Shown here in pieces: positions 1 to 7,631 of a stretch of 35,528 nt of DNA. The position numbers and the translations under genes were made by a program. Where the stretch lies: positions 1-35,528 of the forward strand of contig CANOVJ010000044.1 of assembly GCA_947570615.1 (NCBI GenBank). Reading direction: 5' to 3'. The first letter of the stretch is position 1, and each line of letters opens with the position of its first letter. The DNA comes from an uncultured Lachnospiraceae bacterium. Its GTDB lineage: Bacteria > Bacillota > Clostridia > Lachnospirales > Lachnospiraceae. The notes under the pieces are model-generated. The model had not been told where the DNA came from. It worked only from the letters and a program-made list of their open reading frames with translations, and did not search any database.

Positions 1-1
1 T

Positions 2-1855
2 CAGGGCAACGTGGTAGTGGGTATCGTTATCTACATGATCATCGTGCTGATGCAGTTTTTGGTCATTACCAAGGGCGCGGAGCGTGTATCGGAGGTTGCA
101 GCCAGATTTACGCTGGATGCTATGCCAGGTAAGCAGATGGCCATTGACGCGGATCTGAATTCCGGACTGATCGACGAGCAGGAGGCCAAGGTGCGCCGTG
201 AGAAGATCCAGAGGGAGGCGGACTTCTATGGCTCCATGGACGGCGCCACGAAGATCGTAAAAGGCGATTCGATCATGTCGTTGATCACCACGGCCATCAA
301 CCTGATCGGAGGGAGCATCATCGGTATCCTCCAGTCGGGGCAGGCCATCGGCGACGTACTGAATACGTATTCCATCGCCACTGTCGGCGACGGCCTGGTA
401 GGTCAGATCCCGGCCCTTTTGATCTCCGTGGCTACGGGCATGATCGTTACGAGAGCCGTGTCCGAGGGCAGCCTGAACGAGGACATTTCCAAACAGTTTA
501 TGGCTCAGCCGGTGGCGATCATGATAAGCGGCATTGTTGTGGCGGCTTTAGGGGTCATCCCCGGGATGCCGATTGTGCAGCTGGCTATGGTGTCCATAGG
601 GCTTGTGGCGGGAGGCTTCTATCTTTACAGACGGATGGAGGAGGATCCCAAACTTGCCCTGGCAGGCGGAGGCGTCGGCGGTCCGGGAGGCACTTCCTTA
701 AGGAACTTTTCCCCGGAGGGCGAACAGCAGGAGGAGCCGGAGACGCCCAAGCCGGTCAGCGAGGAAGAATTTTACAAGGATGTCAATAATGTTTACAGTC
801 TGCTTTCGGTGGAAGCCATTGAGATGGAGTTTGGCTACAGCCTGATACCGCTGGTGGATGAATCCGTGGGCGGACGGCTGATTAACCGGATCATCATATT
901 CCGAAGGCAGTATGCCCAGGATATGGGATTTGTGATCCCTTCCATCCGTCTTAGGGACAGTTCGGGGCTTAACACCAATCAGTACTGTATCAAGATTAAG
1001 GGCGAGGAAGTGGCCAGGGGAGAACTGCTGATCGATTATTTTCTGGCGCTGGAGCCGGAGAATCCGGAGGTGGAGATCGACGGCATCGAGACCATCGAGC
1101 CGGCCTACGGCATCCCAAGCCGCTGGATACGGCCGGAGGACCGGGAGAAGGCGGAGATCTACGGGTATACGGTCATTGATCCCCTGTCCGTGCTGGTGAC
1201 CCATTTGTCTGAAGTGGTGAAGCAGCACGCCCATGAACTGATCACCAGACAGGAAGTGATCCATCTGGTGGAGAACACCAAGAAGATCTCTCCGGAACTT
1301 ATAGAAGAGGCGTTTCCCAACTTTATTTCCTATAGCATGTTCCAGAAGATCCTTACAAGCCTCCTGAAAGAGGGAGTGCCCATTAAGGATATGGAGACGA
1401 TCATTGAGACGGTCCTTGAGACCGTATCGGATACAGGCATTCCGGTCAAGGATGTGGACGGCCTGATCGAAAATATCCGCACTGCCTTAAAGCGCACCAT
1501 TACCCGTATGTACTGCGAAGACGGCAGCATGAAAGTCATCACTCTGGATTCGGAGCTGGAGAGGACCATGGTTGGATGTCTCTCCAAGGGCGAGCGGGGA
1601 TATTATCTTGCGTTAAGCCCCGACGTGCTCCAGAGCGTGATCAATCAGTTGACGGGCCAGTTGAAAAAGTTCAACAGCCTTTCCCAAACTCCGGTTATCC
1701 TGACCTCTCAGGTTATGAGAGTTCATTTTTACCGGCTGATCGATCAGTTTTATCCCAATGTAAGGGTCCTGTCCTTTAATGAGATCTCCAATAATGTGCA
1801 GATCCAGTCCATCGGCAGCCTGACATTGGAAAACCGCAATCGAGTGGGAGCTTAA
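2..1855 (+). CDS. flhA: Flagellar export gate protein FlhA (5' end cut by window edge)
   Basis: FlhA is the integral-membrane core of the flagellar type III export gate; its cytosolic domain receives chaperone-substrate complexes. The reading frame is already open at the left edge (Q-G-N then [16 protein letters not shown]), so the N-terminal membrane segments, on the order of a hundred residues, lie outside the window. The family signature [20 protein letters not shown], followed by [17 protein letters not shown], is clear. Further hydrophobic helices follow (around visible residues 95-115, 130-150 and 170-210). After them come an acidic/proline linker ([13 protein letters not shown]) and the long soluble C-terminal domain. 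The first gene downstream is the flagellar sigma factor, 24 bases on. I see no internal disruption. The identification is secure; only the true start is invisible. Confidence 0.97.
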   Translation, partial: QGNVVVGIVIYMIIVLMQFLVITKGAERVSEVAARFTLDAMPGKQMAIDADLNSGLIDEQEAKVRREKIQREADFYGSMDGATKIVKGDSIMSLITTAINLIGGSIIGILQSGQAIGDVLNTYSIATVGDGLVGQIPALLISVATGMIVTRAVSEGSLNEDISKQFMAQPVAIMISGIVVAALGVIPGMPIVQLAMVSIGLVAGGFYLYRRMEEDPKLALAGGGVGGPGGTSLRNFSPEGEQQEEPETPKPVSEEEFYKDVNNVYSLLSVEAIEMEFGYSLIPLVDESVGGRLINRIIIFRRQYAQDMGFVIPSIRLRDSSGLNTNQYCIKIKGEEVARGELLIDYFLALEPENPEVEIDGIETIEPAYGIPSRWIRPEDREKAEIYGYTVIDPLSVLVTHLSEVVKQHAHELITRQEVIHLVENTKKISPELIEEAFPNFISYSMFQKILTSLLKEGVPIKDMETIIETVLETVSDTGIPVKDVDGLIENIRTALKRTITRMYCEDGSMKVITLDSELERTMVGCLSKGERGYYLALSPDVLQSVINQLTGQLKKFNSLSQTPVILTSQVMRVHFYRLIDQFYPNVRVLSFNEISNNVQIQSIGSLTLENRNRVGA

Positions 1856-1879
1856 AGTCATGAGAAGGATTGATGCAGA

Positions 1880-2650
1880 ATGGTTCAGATCGATCATTTA
1901 GAAGAAAAGACCAACGAGGAACTTCTGGAGATGTACCGTTTGGAGGGAAAACTGGAAGTTAAGCAGGCCCTTGTGCTCCGTTACCTTTACATAGTAAAGG
2001 CTATTGCGTCCCAGATGCGCAATGTCTATACCGGATCTCTCCAGATGGAGGATATTATTAATGAAGGCGTTATCGCCATCATGAAAGGTATTGACAGATA
2101 CGACCCGGAGCGAGATAATAAGTTTGAGACATTTATTTCACGGCGCATCAGGGGGATGATCATAGATTTGGTGCGCAAGAACGACTGGATGCCCCGGGAT
2201 TTCAGGAAGCAGGTAAAGGCCATGGAGGATCTGCAGATCTCTCTGGGCCGGAGTCTGGGGCGTCTGCCTGCGGACGAGGAGGTGGCCGATGCTCTGGGGA
2301 TGGATATCCGGAAGTATCGGAAGCTTCAGCGCATGAGTGTTATGATGAATGTGCTTTCACTGGATATGATAACCGACGACGAGGGAGAGCACCAGTCTTT
2401 GCAGCTTTCCAGCGGAGACGCGGATTCCCAGCCGGAGAAAGCCTTTTTGAAGATCGAGTCCCGTCAGGTTCTGGCGGAGGCCATCAAAGGGCTGAAGGAG
2501 AAGGAACAGATGGTGATCTCTCTGTACTATATGGAAGAGCTTAACATGGGGCAGATTGCCCAGATTCTGGGGGTCAGTGAGCCCAGGATTTCCCAGATCC
2601 ACAGTTCGGCTATCCGAAAGCTGAAAGCGCATATGAGCAGCTATAAATAA
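1880..2650 (+). CDS. fliA: Flagellar sigma factor (FliA/WhiG, sigma-28 type)
   Basis: This is an alternative sigma factor for late flagellar and chemotaxis genes, 256 aa and normal for the family. Region 2 is seen as LVLRYLYIVKAIASQM then MEDIINEGVIAIMKGIDRYDP and FETFISRRIRGMIIDLVRK. Region 3 follows (QVKAMEDLQISLGRSLGRLP), and region 4 has a helix-turn-helix (MGQIAQILGVSEPRISQIHSSAIRKL). The ATG has a GAGAAGGA ribosome site about 11 bases upstream. It sits directly after flhA and just before two rod-protein genes, so it appears to be part of the basal-body operon it acts downstream of. In many clostridial operons flhF, flhG and further chemotaxis genes lie between flhA and this gene; here they do not. 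Confidence 0.95.
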   Translation: MVQIDHLEEKTNEELLEMYRLEGKLEVKQALVLRYLYIVKAIASQMRNVYTGSLQMEDIINEGVIAIMKGIDRYDPERDNKFETFISRRIRGMIIDLVRKNDWMPRDFRKQVKAMEDLQISLGRSLGRLPADEEVADALGMDIRKYRKLQRMSVMMNVLSLDMITDDEGEHQSLQLSSGDADSQPEKAFLKIESRQVLAEAIKGLKEKEQMVISLYYMEELNMGQIAQILGVSEPRISQIHSSAIRKLKAHMSSYK

Positions 2651-2667
2651 GAGTCAGACTGAGAGAA

Positions 2668-2673
2668 AGGAGG
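2668..2673 (+). promoter_or_regulatory. Ribosome binding site that sets the first rod-protein start
   Basis: AGGAGG lies only 2 bases before an ATG at 2676 but 8 bases before the in-frame ATG at 2682. The second spacing is the normal one. A start at 2682 also gives MYQGFYN, which matches the MYQSFYT start of the paralogous next gene. Confidence 0.75.
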
Positions 2674-2681
2674 AGATGGAA

Positions 2682-3497
2682 ATGTACCAGGGATTTTACA
2701 ACCTGACATCGGGCATGCTGACCCAGAGCAGGAATCTGAATGTGATCAGTAATAATATGGTGAATATCCAGACTCCCGGTTATAAAAAAGATAAGATGGT
2801 CAGCACTACATTTCAGGAGGAGATGCTTTACCGGACCGGACGCCGCTACAAGGATAATCCGGAACCTATAGCCACCACTTCCAAGATCCGGTCTGCGGAC
2901 AGGACCTATGTGAGCTATGAGCAGGGATCTTTCGACATGACGGAGGGGACCTTGGATTTTGCCCTGTCATCCCCGGGGTTTTTCTGCATCGAGACGCCTC
3001 AGGGAGTTCGATATACCAGGAACGGATCGTTTCAGGTGGATGATGAAGGATACCTGTCTTTGAATAATGTGGGCAGAGTTCTGGGAAAGGACGGCCCCAT
3101 AGCCATTACCAACGAAAACTTCGCCGTCAGCAATCAGGGCGTCATCAGTGTCAGGATCCAGCCGGAAGCGTCGGATGAGGACGGGGATGACTACGGTTAC
3201 GATGATGAGGACAGCGAGCCGCAGGTGGAGATACTGGGTACTCTGCGGATCGTTGACTTCGCGGATTATGAACAGCTTCACAAGGAAGATTACGGCCTGT
3301 TCTCCACAGGTCAGGCTCCCCAGGAGCAGGAGCTGCCTTCCATCCAGTGGCAGGCCCTGGAGAAGTCCAATGTGGATATGGTGGAGGAGATGACCTCCAT
3401 GATGACATCTCAGAGAGCGCTGCAGAGCGCGGCCCAGGTGCTTAGGATGTATGACCAGATCATGAGCAAGGCGGTTACGGATGTAGGCAGACTGTAA
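2682..3497 (+). CDS. Flagellar basal-body rod protein, FlgF/FlgG family (first copy)
   Basis: This is a distal or proximal rod subunit of the flagellar basal body, exported by the type III apparatus and without a signal peptide. The N-terminal rod motif reads GMLTQSRNLNVISNNMVNIQTPGYKK (canonical SNNLANxxTxGYK). The C-terminal D0 helix reads LEKSNVDMVEEMTSMMTSQRALQSAAQVL, also diagnostic. The start at 2682 was chosen from the ribosome site. An insert rich in Asp/Glu (about residues 163-181, DEDGDDYGYDDEDSE) sits in the middle domain, in the same place as the acidic insert of the next gene. FlgF and FlgG cannot be told apart safely from sequence alone, so no symbol is given. It lies in operon order between the sigma gene and its paralogue, about 18 bases upstream of the latter. 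Confidence 0.93.
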   Translation: MYQGFYNLTSGMLTQSRNLNVISNNMVNIQTPGYKKDKMVSTTFQEEMLYRTGRRYKDNPEPIATTSKIRSADRTYVSYEQGSFDMTEGTLDFALSSPGFFCIETPQGVRYTRNGSFQVDDEGYLSLNNVGRVLGKDGPIAITNENFAVSNQGVISVRIQPEASDEDGDDYGYDDEDSEPQVEILGTLRIVDFADYEQLHKEDYGLFSTGQAPQEQELPSIQWQALEKSNVDMVEEMTSMMTSQRALQSAAQVLRMYDQIMSKAVTDVGRL

Positions 3498-3515
3498 GGG
3501 AGGAAGTAAAAGGAT

Positions 3516-4310
3516 ATGTATCAGTCATTTTATACCGGAGCCTTGGGCGCCGGAACGTGTATGGCAAAGATGGGGGTTATCTCCAACAACCTGGCCAATA
3601 TCAACAATGAGGGCTTTAAGCCAAAGACAGCGGCGTTTACCGACCTTTTGAACTACAATCTCAACGACTCCGAGAATGCGGTCACGGAACTGATGGCAGG
3701 CAACGGCGTCAGGATGCAGAGGACCTACTCCAGGTACAATGTGGAGGCCCTTACGCCTACCAACAGCGCCATAGATTTCGCCATCATGGATGAGAACGCG
3801 TTTTTCATGCTTCGGGATCCGGTGACCCAGCAGATCACATACACCAGAGGCGGTCATTTTTATCGTTCTCAGATGGAGGACGGGTATTATCTGATGACGG
3901 ACGGCGGAAAGCTGGTGCTGGACCAGAACGGGGAGCCTCTTAGGGCCGAGGTGCCGGATATCGAGCATATGCTTGAGATGCTGGAGGAGGATTACGAGCC
4001 GGAGGAGGAAGAGGAGGAAGAGCTTGACGAGGACGAGGAGGATGACAGCCCCCGCTTAAGCGCCTACACGTTCTCGAATCCCAGCCGATTAATGAGCGTG
4101 GGAGCCAACGAGTATGTTCCTCCGGAGAATATGGAGCCTATTCTGGTGAAGAATGCCAACATCCAAAGCGGCGTGCTGGAGCGGTCCGGCACGGATATGG
4201 CCAAGGAGATGGTTCGGATGATCGAATGTCAGAGAGCTTACAGTTATGCACTTAAGATGGTGATGACATCCGACGAGATTGAGTCTACGATCAACTCTTT
4301 AAGAGGATGA
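3516..4310 (+). CDS. Flagellar basal-body rod protein, FlgF/FlgG family (second copy, acidic insert)
   Basis: This is a second rod subunit, 264 aa. Its N-terminal motif (CMAKMGVISNNLANINNEGFKPK) and its C-terminal helix (GVLERSGTDMAKEMVRMIECQRAYSYALK) match the FlgF/FlgG/FlgE rod-hook superfamily. Between them, about residues 150-178, is an extreme acidic run (EEDYEPEEEEEEELDEDEED), longer than the insert in the gene before it. GGGAGG starts just after the upstream stop, with about 12 bases to the ATG; a weaker AAAGGA is closer. The pair probably provides FlgF- and FlgG-like rod subunits. The acidic loop is not a usual feature of either and may be exposed during assembly or facing the thick wall; that part is inference. 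Confidence 0.92.
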   Translation: MYQSFYTGALGAGTCMAKMGVISNNLANINNEGFKPKTAAFTDLLNYNLNDSENAVTELMAGNGVRMQRTYSRYNVEALTPTNSAIDFAIMDENAFFMLRDPVTQQITYTRGGHFYRSQMEDGYYLMTDGGKLVLDQNGEPLRAEVPDIEHMLEMLEEDYEPEEEEEEELDEDEEDDSPRLSAYTFSNPSRLMSVGANEYVPPENMEPILVKNANIQSGVLERSGTDMAKEMVRMIECQRAYSYALKMVMTSDEIESTINSLRG

Positions 4311-4342
4311 CCACAGAATAAATAGAATGATATGAGGTGACT

Positions 4343-4963
4343 ATGAGACTGAAAAAATACGAAGATATGAATCTTCAGGAACTGGACGTTATGAAAGAGA
4401 TCAGCAGCATCGGCACCAGCCATGCTGCCACGGCTCTGTCCAAACTCCTTCAAAGGGAGATCAGGATCTCGATTCCGGAGATCAATATTCTGGGGTATGA
4501 GGAGACCGTAGACCGGCTGGGCTACATCGAAGAGCTGGTGACAGCCACGCTTGTAAGGATGTCCAACGAGATCGACGGTCTGATGCTGTTTGTATTTAAG
4601 ATGGATCTGGCCAACGCGGTCTTGGGCAAGCTGATCGGAATGGAGTATCAGTCTTTCGAGGAACTGGATGAGCTGGCTTACTCGGCTCTGGAGGAAGTGG
4701 GCAATATCATCATATGCTCCTATGTCAACGCGTTCACCCAGCTGGTAGGGGTGCAGATCGACTTATCCGTTCCCAGTTCCACCGTGAATATGCTGGGCGG
4801 CGTTTTGACGGTCCCCATGGCCGAGTACGGATATGTAACCGATAAGCTGATGTATATCAACGCGGAATTTATCGTGGATGGCGAGAAGCTTTCAGACGGG
4901 CTCTTGATGCTTCCCGATATTGAGTCTCTTAACAGAATCTTAGAGAAATTAGGTGTTTCATAA
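4343..4963 (+). CDS. cheC: CheY-P phosphatase / CheD-binding protein CheC
   Basis: CheC dephosphorylates CheY-P and modulates CheD in Bacillus-type chemotaxis. Two pseudo-symmetric active-site motifs are expected, each [D/S]xxxExxN followed 22 residues later by Pro. The second is intact (SALEEVGN, then Pro after exactly 22 residues). The first reads DVMKEISS, with the same 22-residue spacing to Pro, so its Asn is replaced by Ser and that site is probably weak or dead. A GTG lies at 4337, but the ATG at 4343 is better placed behind GAGGTG, and the protein is then 206 aa. Its stop overlaps the cheD ATG (TAATG), which suggests translational coupling with its partner. Confidence 0.94.
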   Translation: MRLKKYEDMNLQELDVMKEISSIGTSHAATALSKLLQREIRISIPEINILGYEETVDRLGYIEELVTATLVRMSNEIDGLMLFVFKMDLANAVLGKLIGMEYQSFEELDELAYSALEEVGNIIICSYVNAFTQLVGVQIDLSVPSSTVNMLGGVLTVPMAEYGYVTDKLMYINAEFIVDGEKLSDGLLMLPDIESLNRILEKLGVS

Positions 4964-5454
4964 TGGCAGATAAGGAGATAAGGGTAGGTATTGGCGACAT
5001 GAAGTTTGCCAGAGGTGACAGCTGCGTTATTACATATGCTCTGGGTTCTTGTATTGGGATAACGTTTTACGATCCTCTCATCAAACTGGGAGGGCTTCTG
5101 CATGTCATGCTTCCGGCCAGAGTGGATCCAAATGACCCAAAGGTATTTAAATACGCGGACAGCGGGATCCGGGAGACCTTGCGCAAGCTTACGGCTTTCG
5201 GCCTGGTGAAGAGCAGGACTGTGGTGAAGATCGCCGGCGGCGCCAAGATGTTCGAGATGAAGGGAAGCGGTAATTCGGACTTCGGCAATATCGGCGTCAG
5301 GAATGCCACCATGGTGAAGAGGGTCCTGATGGATGAACGGCTGCGCATCGTGGCCGAGGATATCGGCGGCAGCTACGCAAGGACAATGTTGATCAATGTT
5401 TCCAACGGCGACGTGATCATACGCACGGTGGGGAAACCAGAAAAACATCTTTAG
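4963..5454 (+). CDS. cheD: Chemoreceptor glutamine deamidase CheD
   Basis: CheD deamidates specific glutamines in chemoreceptors and also binds CheC, which stimulates CheC phosphatase activity. The 163-aa length is normal. The catalytic pair is visible: Cys30 in YALGSCIGI and His47 in GGLLHVMLP. The later ADSGIRETL and KIAGGAKMF blocks are also typical. The start ATG overlaps the cheC stop by one base. The gene is followed 16 bases later by cheV, so cheC-cheD-cheV form an adaptation module at the end of the flagellar operon. Confidence 0.95.
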   Translation: MADKEIRVGIGDMKFARGDSCVITYALGSCIGITFYDPLIKLGGLLHVMLPARVDPNDPKVFKYADSGIRETLRKLTAFGLVKSRTVVKIAGGAKMFEMKGSGNSDFGNIGVRNATMVKRVLMDERLRIVAEDIGGSYARTMLINVSNGDVIIRTVGKPEKHL

Positions 5455-5470
5455 AGAGGAGAGGATAAAA

Positions 5471-6415
5471 GTGGTGAAAGAAAAAGAGGGAATTCTTCTG
5501 GAATCAGGGACGAACGAGATTGAGATCATGAAGTTTACCATTGACGGGGAATTTTATGGGATCAATGTGGCTAAGGTAAAAGAAATCATGATGGCAGCCA
5601 AAGTAAAGGCTATGCCCCACGCCCATCCGGCTGTGGAAGGCATCTTTAAACCCAGGGATATCCTGATTACGGTCATTGATCTTGGTTACTACCTGACCAA
5701 CGAGTACCGGGAGCATGAGGCAAGGGATCTGTTTATTGTGACTAACTTTAACAAGATGACCGTAGCTTTCCGGGTACAGAGCATTGAGGGCATCAGCCGT
5801 ATTTCCTGGAAGGATATCCAGAAGCCGGATAAGACCTTGAGCCACGGAGAAGAGGGTGTGGCTACAGGTATTGCCCAGTGCGCGGGAGAATTGGTGACCA
5901 TCCTTGATTTCGAGGCTATTGTGGCCGAGATCGCGCCGGAGACTTCCATTCAGATCTCCGAAGTGGAGCAGATGGGCGACAGATCTCTGTGCGACAGCCC
6001 CATCGTTATTGCGGAAGATTCCATCCTTCTGCAGAAGATGATCGACGATTCCCTGCAGACAGCGGGATTTACCAACATCTCCAATTTTAATAACGGCCAG
6101 GAAGCCTGGGATTACCTGGATTCGATTCGCCACGACTCCGATCTGTTTGAAAAGGTGAACCTGATCGTAACGGATATCGAGATGCCGGAGATGGACGGAC
6201 ATCGCCTTACCAAGCTGGTGAAGGATGATCCAAGGCTGAAACATCTTCCCGTAGTGATCTTCTCCTCCCTGATCGACGATCAGATGAGGGTCAAAGGAGA
6301 GCAGCTGGGCGCTGACGAGCAGCTGACCAAGCCGGAGATCGGCAATCTGGTTCATGTAATCGACAAACTTCTGGAGCGGTTTGAAAGGATGCGGGATTCC
6401 GGAGCAGCGCAGTAG
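5471..6415 (+). CDS. cheV: Chemotaxis coupling/receiver protein CheV
   Basis: CheV couples receptors to CheA through its CheW-like domain and is tuned by a phosphorylatable receiver domain. The CheW domain spans about residues 15-155 (MKFTIDGEFYGINVAKVKEI, VEGIFKPRDILITVIDLG). The receiver domain spans about 177-305, with acidic pocket E182/D183, phosphoacceptor D235 (VTDIEMPEMDG), S265/S266 and K287 (LTKPEI) all present. The start is a GTG, at 5471 or 5474, behind a long AGAGGAGAGGA site; no in-frame ATG is close enough. All catalytic receiver residues are retained, so it should be phosphorylation-competent. Confidence 0.95.
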   Translation: MVKEKEGILLESGTNEIEIMKFTIDGEFYGINVAKVKEIMMAAKVKAMPHAHPAVEGIFKPRDILITVIDLGYYLTNEYREHEARDLFIVTNFNKMTVAFRVQSIEGISRISWKDIQKPDKTLSHGEEGVATGIAQCAGELVTILDFEAIVAEIAPETSIQISEVEQMGDRSLCDSPIVIAEDSILLQKMIDDSLQTAGFTNISNFNNGQEAWDYLDSIRHDSDLFEKVNLIVTDIEMPEMDGHRLTKLVKDDPRLKHLPVVIFSSLIDDQMRVKGEQLGADEQLTKPEIGNLVHVIDKLLERFERMRDSGAAQ

Positions 6416-6452
6416 GGAGACGAAAGCAGCACAGGACTGTATGTTGTCAGGC

Positions 6453-6500
6453 GGCAGATTGGCAGATTGGCAGATAGGCAGATAGGCGGATAGGCAGATA
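6453..6500 (+). repeat. Six-copy 8-bp tandem repeat (GGCAGATT/GGCAGATA)
   Basis: Six consecutive octamers occupy this intergenic stretch. The first two are GGCAGATT, the rest GGCAGATA, with one GGCGGATA variant. The array lies between cheV and the cell-wall-binding-protein gene and is not in a credible reading frame. Such simple-sequence arrays change copy number by slippage, so the number may vary between strains and could alter leader length or spacing. Confidence 0.85.
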
Positions 6501-6605
6501 TGCTCCCTGAAAGCAGGGGGCATGGTGTCTGACCGGGCAGAGCTTTAAACTTGCGCCGGACCACAAAGACAAGAGACGGAGGTTTCAGGAAAGGAGAGGC
6601 GGACT

Positions 6606-7526
6606 GTGAGAAAACAGATGGCAGGCATTTTGTGCGGCCTTATGATGGCTGCAGCAGGCGTCATGACGGCGCAGGCCGATGACTGGGCGCTGTCGGATGA
6701 CGGGAAGCATTGGATGTACATGGAAAGTCCTGGCGATCCGGTGAAGGATGAGTGGATCGAGGACGGGGAAAAGCTGTACTATGTGGATGCAAAGGGTTAT
6801 ATGAAAACCGGTTGGGTGACCAACAAGGAGGAAGGCAAGAAGTATTACATGGGGCCGGACGGAGCCATGGCATTTAACACCTTTGCCGCCGACGGCCGCT
6901 ATGTGGGGCCGGACGGCACCGGGGTGGAGACGTATGACAAATACCGGAAAGCCATCAGGGCTGAGTTAAAGAGTTCTTCCAAGACCAAGAACAGTAAGAA
7001 GGCAGTAGCCCAGACTCAGCAGTATTTCCTTGTGACGGACTTAAACCGGGACGGTTACCGGGACCTTGTGGTAATGTGCGGTCAGCAGGGACCGGAAAGT
7101 CTTTTAAAAGTGGCTGTGTGGGACCCGGAGGATGAGAAGCTGCAGCTGGCCGCTGAGTTTGATGGGCTGGACTCGGGGATGAAGAGTACCCTTTACCTGG
7201 ACCCGGAAGGGGAGGAGGTCTGGCTGGAGACGTCAGAAAGCAGCGGCGCGATGAATCTTTTCCAGCTGCGAAAAGGGACTACCCTGTTTGATAATGTCTG
7301 GAGCTTCAGCATGAAGAAGGACGAGGACGGCGATCTGCGTTATTATATGAATGAGGACGAGGAGGATCGGGAGACCTGGGAACTCTTCATGAGCAAGGCG
7401 AGACAGGAACGGGGCAACACGTCTGTGACCGGTTATCTGCCGGTTACGGAGGAGAACATTCAGGTTCAGGTGGATCTGGTGCTGGATGAGAGAGAGATCA
7501 AGATGTGGAAGAAGGCAGAGGAATAA
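6606..7526 (+). CDS. Secreted protein with N-terminal cell-wall-binding (choline-binding type) repeats
   Basis: The GTG start, 9 bases after AAAGGAG, gives a good signal peptide: positive MRKQ, a hydrophobic core (MAGILCGLMMAAAGVM) and a TAQA-like cleavage site near residue 24. Mature residues about 25-105 carry aromatic/Gly repeats of the CW-binding family (WALSDDGKHWMYM, WIEDGEKLYYVDAKGYMKTGW, KKYYMGPDGAMAFN, GRYVGPDG). These motifs bind choline or related groups on teichoic acids in known members. The remaining two thirds contain DLNRDGYRDLVVM, a calcium-loop-like segment, and no enzyme motif I recognise. It is the last gene before the operon terminator. A role in anchoring something to the wall is inference. 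Confidence 0.8.
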   Translation: MRKQMAGILCGLMMAAAGVMTAQADDWALSDDGKHWMYMESPGDPVKDEWIEDGEKLYYVDAKGYMKTGWVTNKEEGKKYYMGPDGAMAFNTFAADGRYVGPDGTGVETYDKYRKAIRAELKSSSKTKNSKKAVAQTQQYFLVTDLNRDGYRDLVVMCGQQGPESLLKVAVWDPEDEKLQLAAEFDGLDSGMKSTLYLDPEGEEVWLETSESSGAMNLFQLRKGTTLFDNVWSFSMKKDEDGDLRYYMNEDEEDRETWELFMSKARQERGNTSVTGYLPVTEENIQVQVDLVLDEREIKMWKKAEE

Positions 7527-7544
7527 AACAGGCAGCGGCAAGAT

Positions 7545-7598
7545 AAAAATGTCTCAAAAGGCGGCGGAATGACGCGGGTTGCTTTTTGAGGCATTTTT
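7545..7598 (+). terminator. Rho-independent terminator ending the flagellar/chemotaxis operon
   Basis: The left arm 7545-7562 and right arm 7581-7598 pair over 18 positions with two G-U type pairs, around an 18-base loop. The left arm starts with five A and the right arm ends in five T. It lies 18 bases after the stop of the cell-wall-binding protein and separates the flagellar genes from the glycan genes. The A/T symmetry could let it work in both directions. Confidence 0.88.
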
Positions 7599-7631
7599 AG
7601 ATTTGATGGGCAATGAAAGGGTTATGAACGG

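Noticed and set aside
698-1264. Long open frame on the - strand inside flhA
   Set aside because: It is antisense to a well-conserved gene, has no domain and no ribosome site; the same holds for the many other antisense frames under the flagellar and glycan genes.
1860-1901. Short ATG frame overlapping the start of the sigma gene (13 residues)
   Set aside because: Too short, no homologue I recognise, and its ribosome site is really that of the sigma gene.
5504-6523. 339-codon - strand frame under cheV
   Set aside because: Antisense shadow of cheV; the end runs through the octamer repeat and shows no protein-like pattern.
6501-6605. Sigma-28 promoter before the cell-wall-binding gene
   Set aside because: A TAAA is present, but no GCCGATAA-like -10 at the right distance; I found no good sigma-28 site in any intergenic part of the window.
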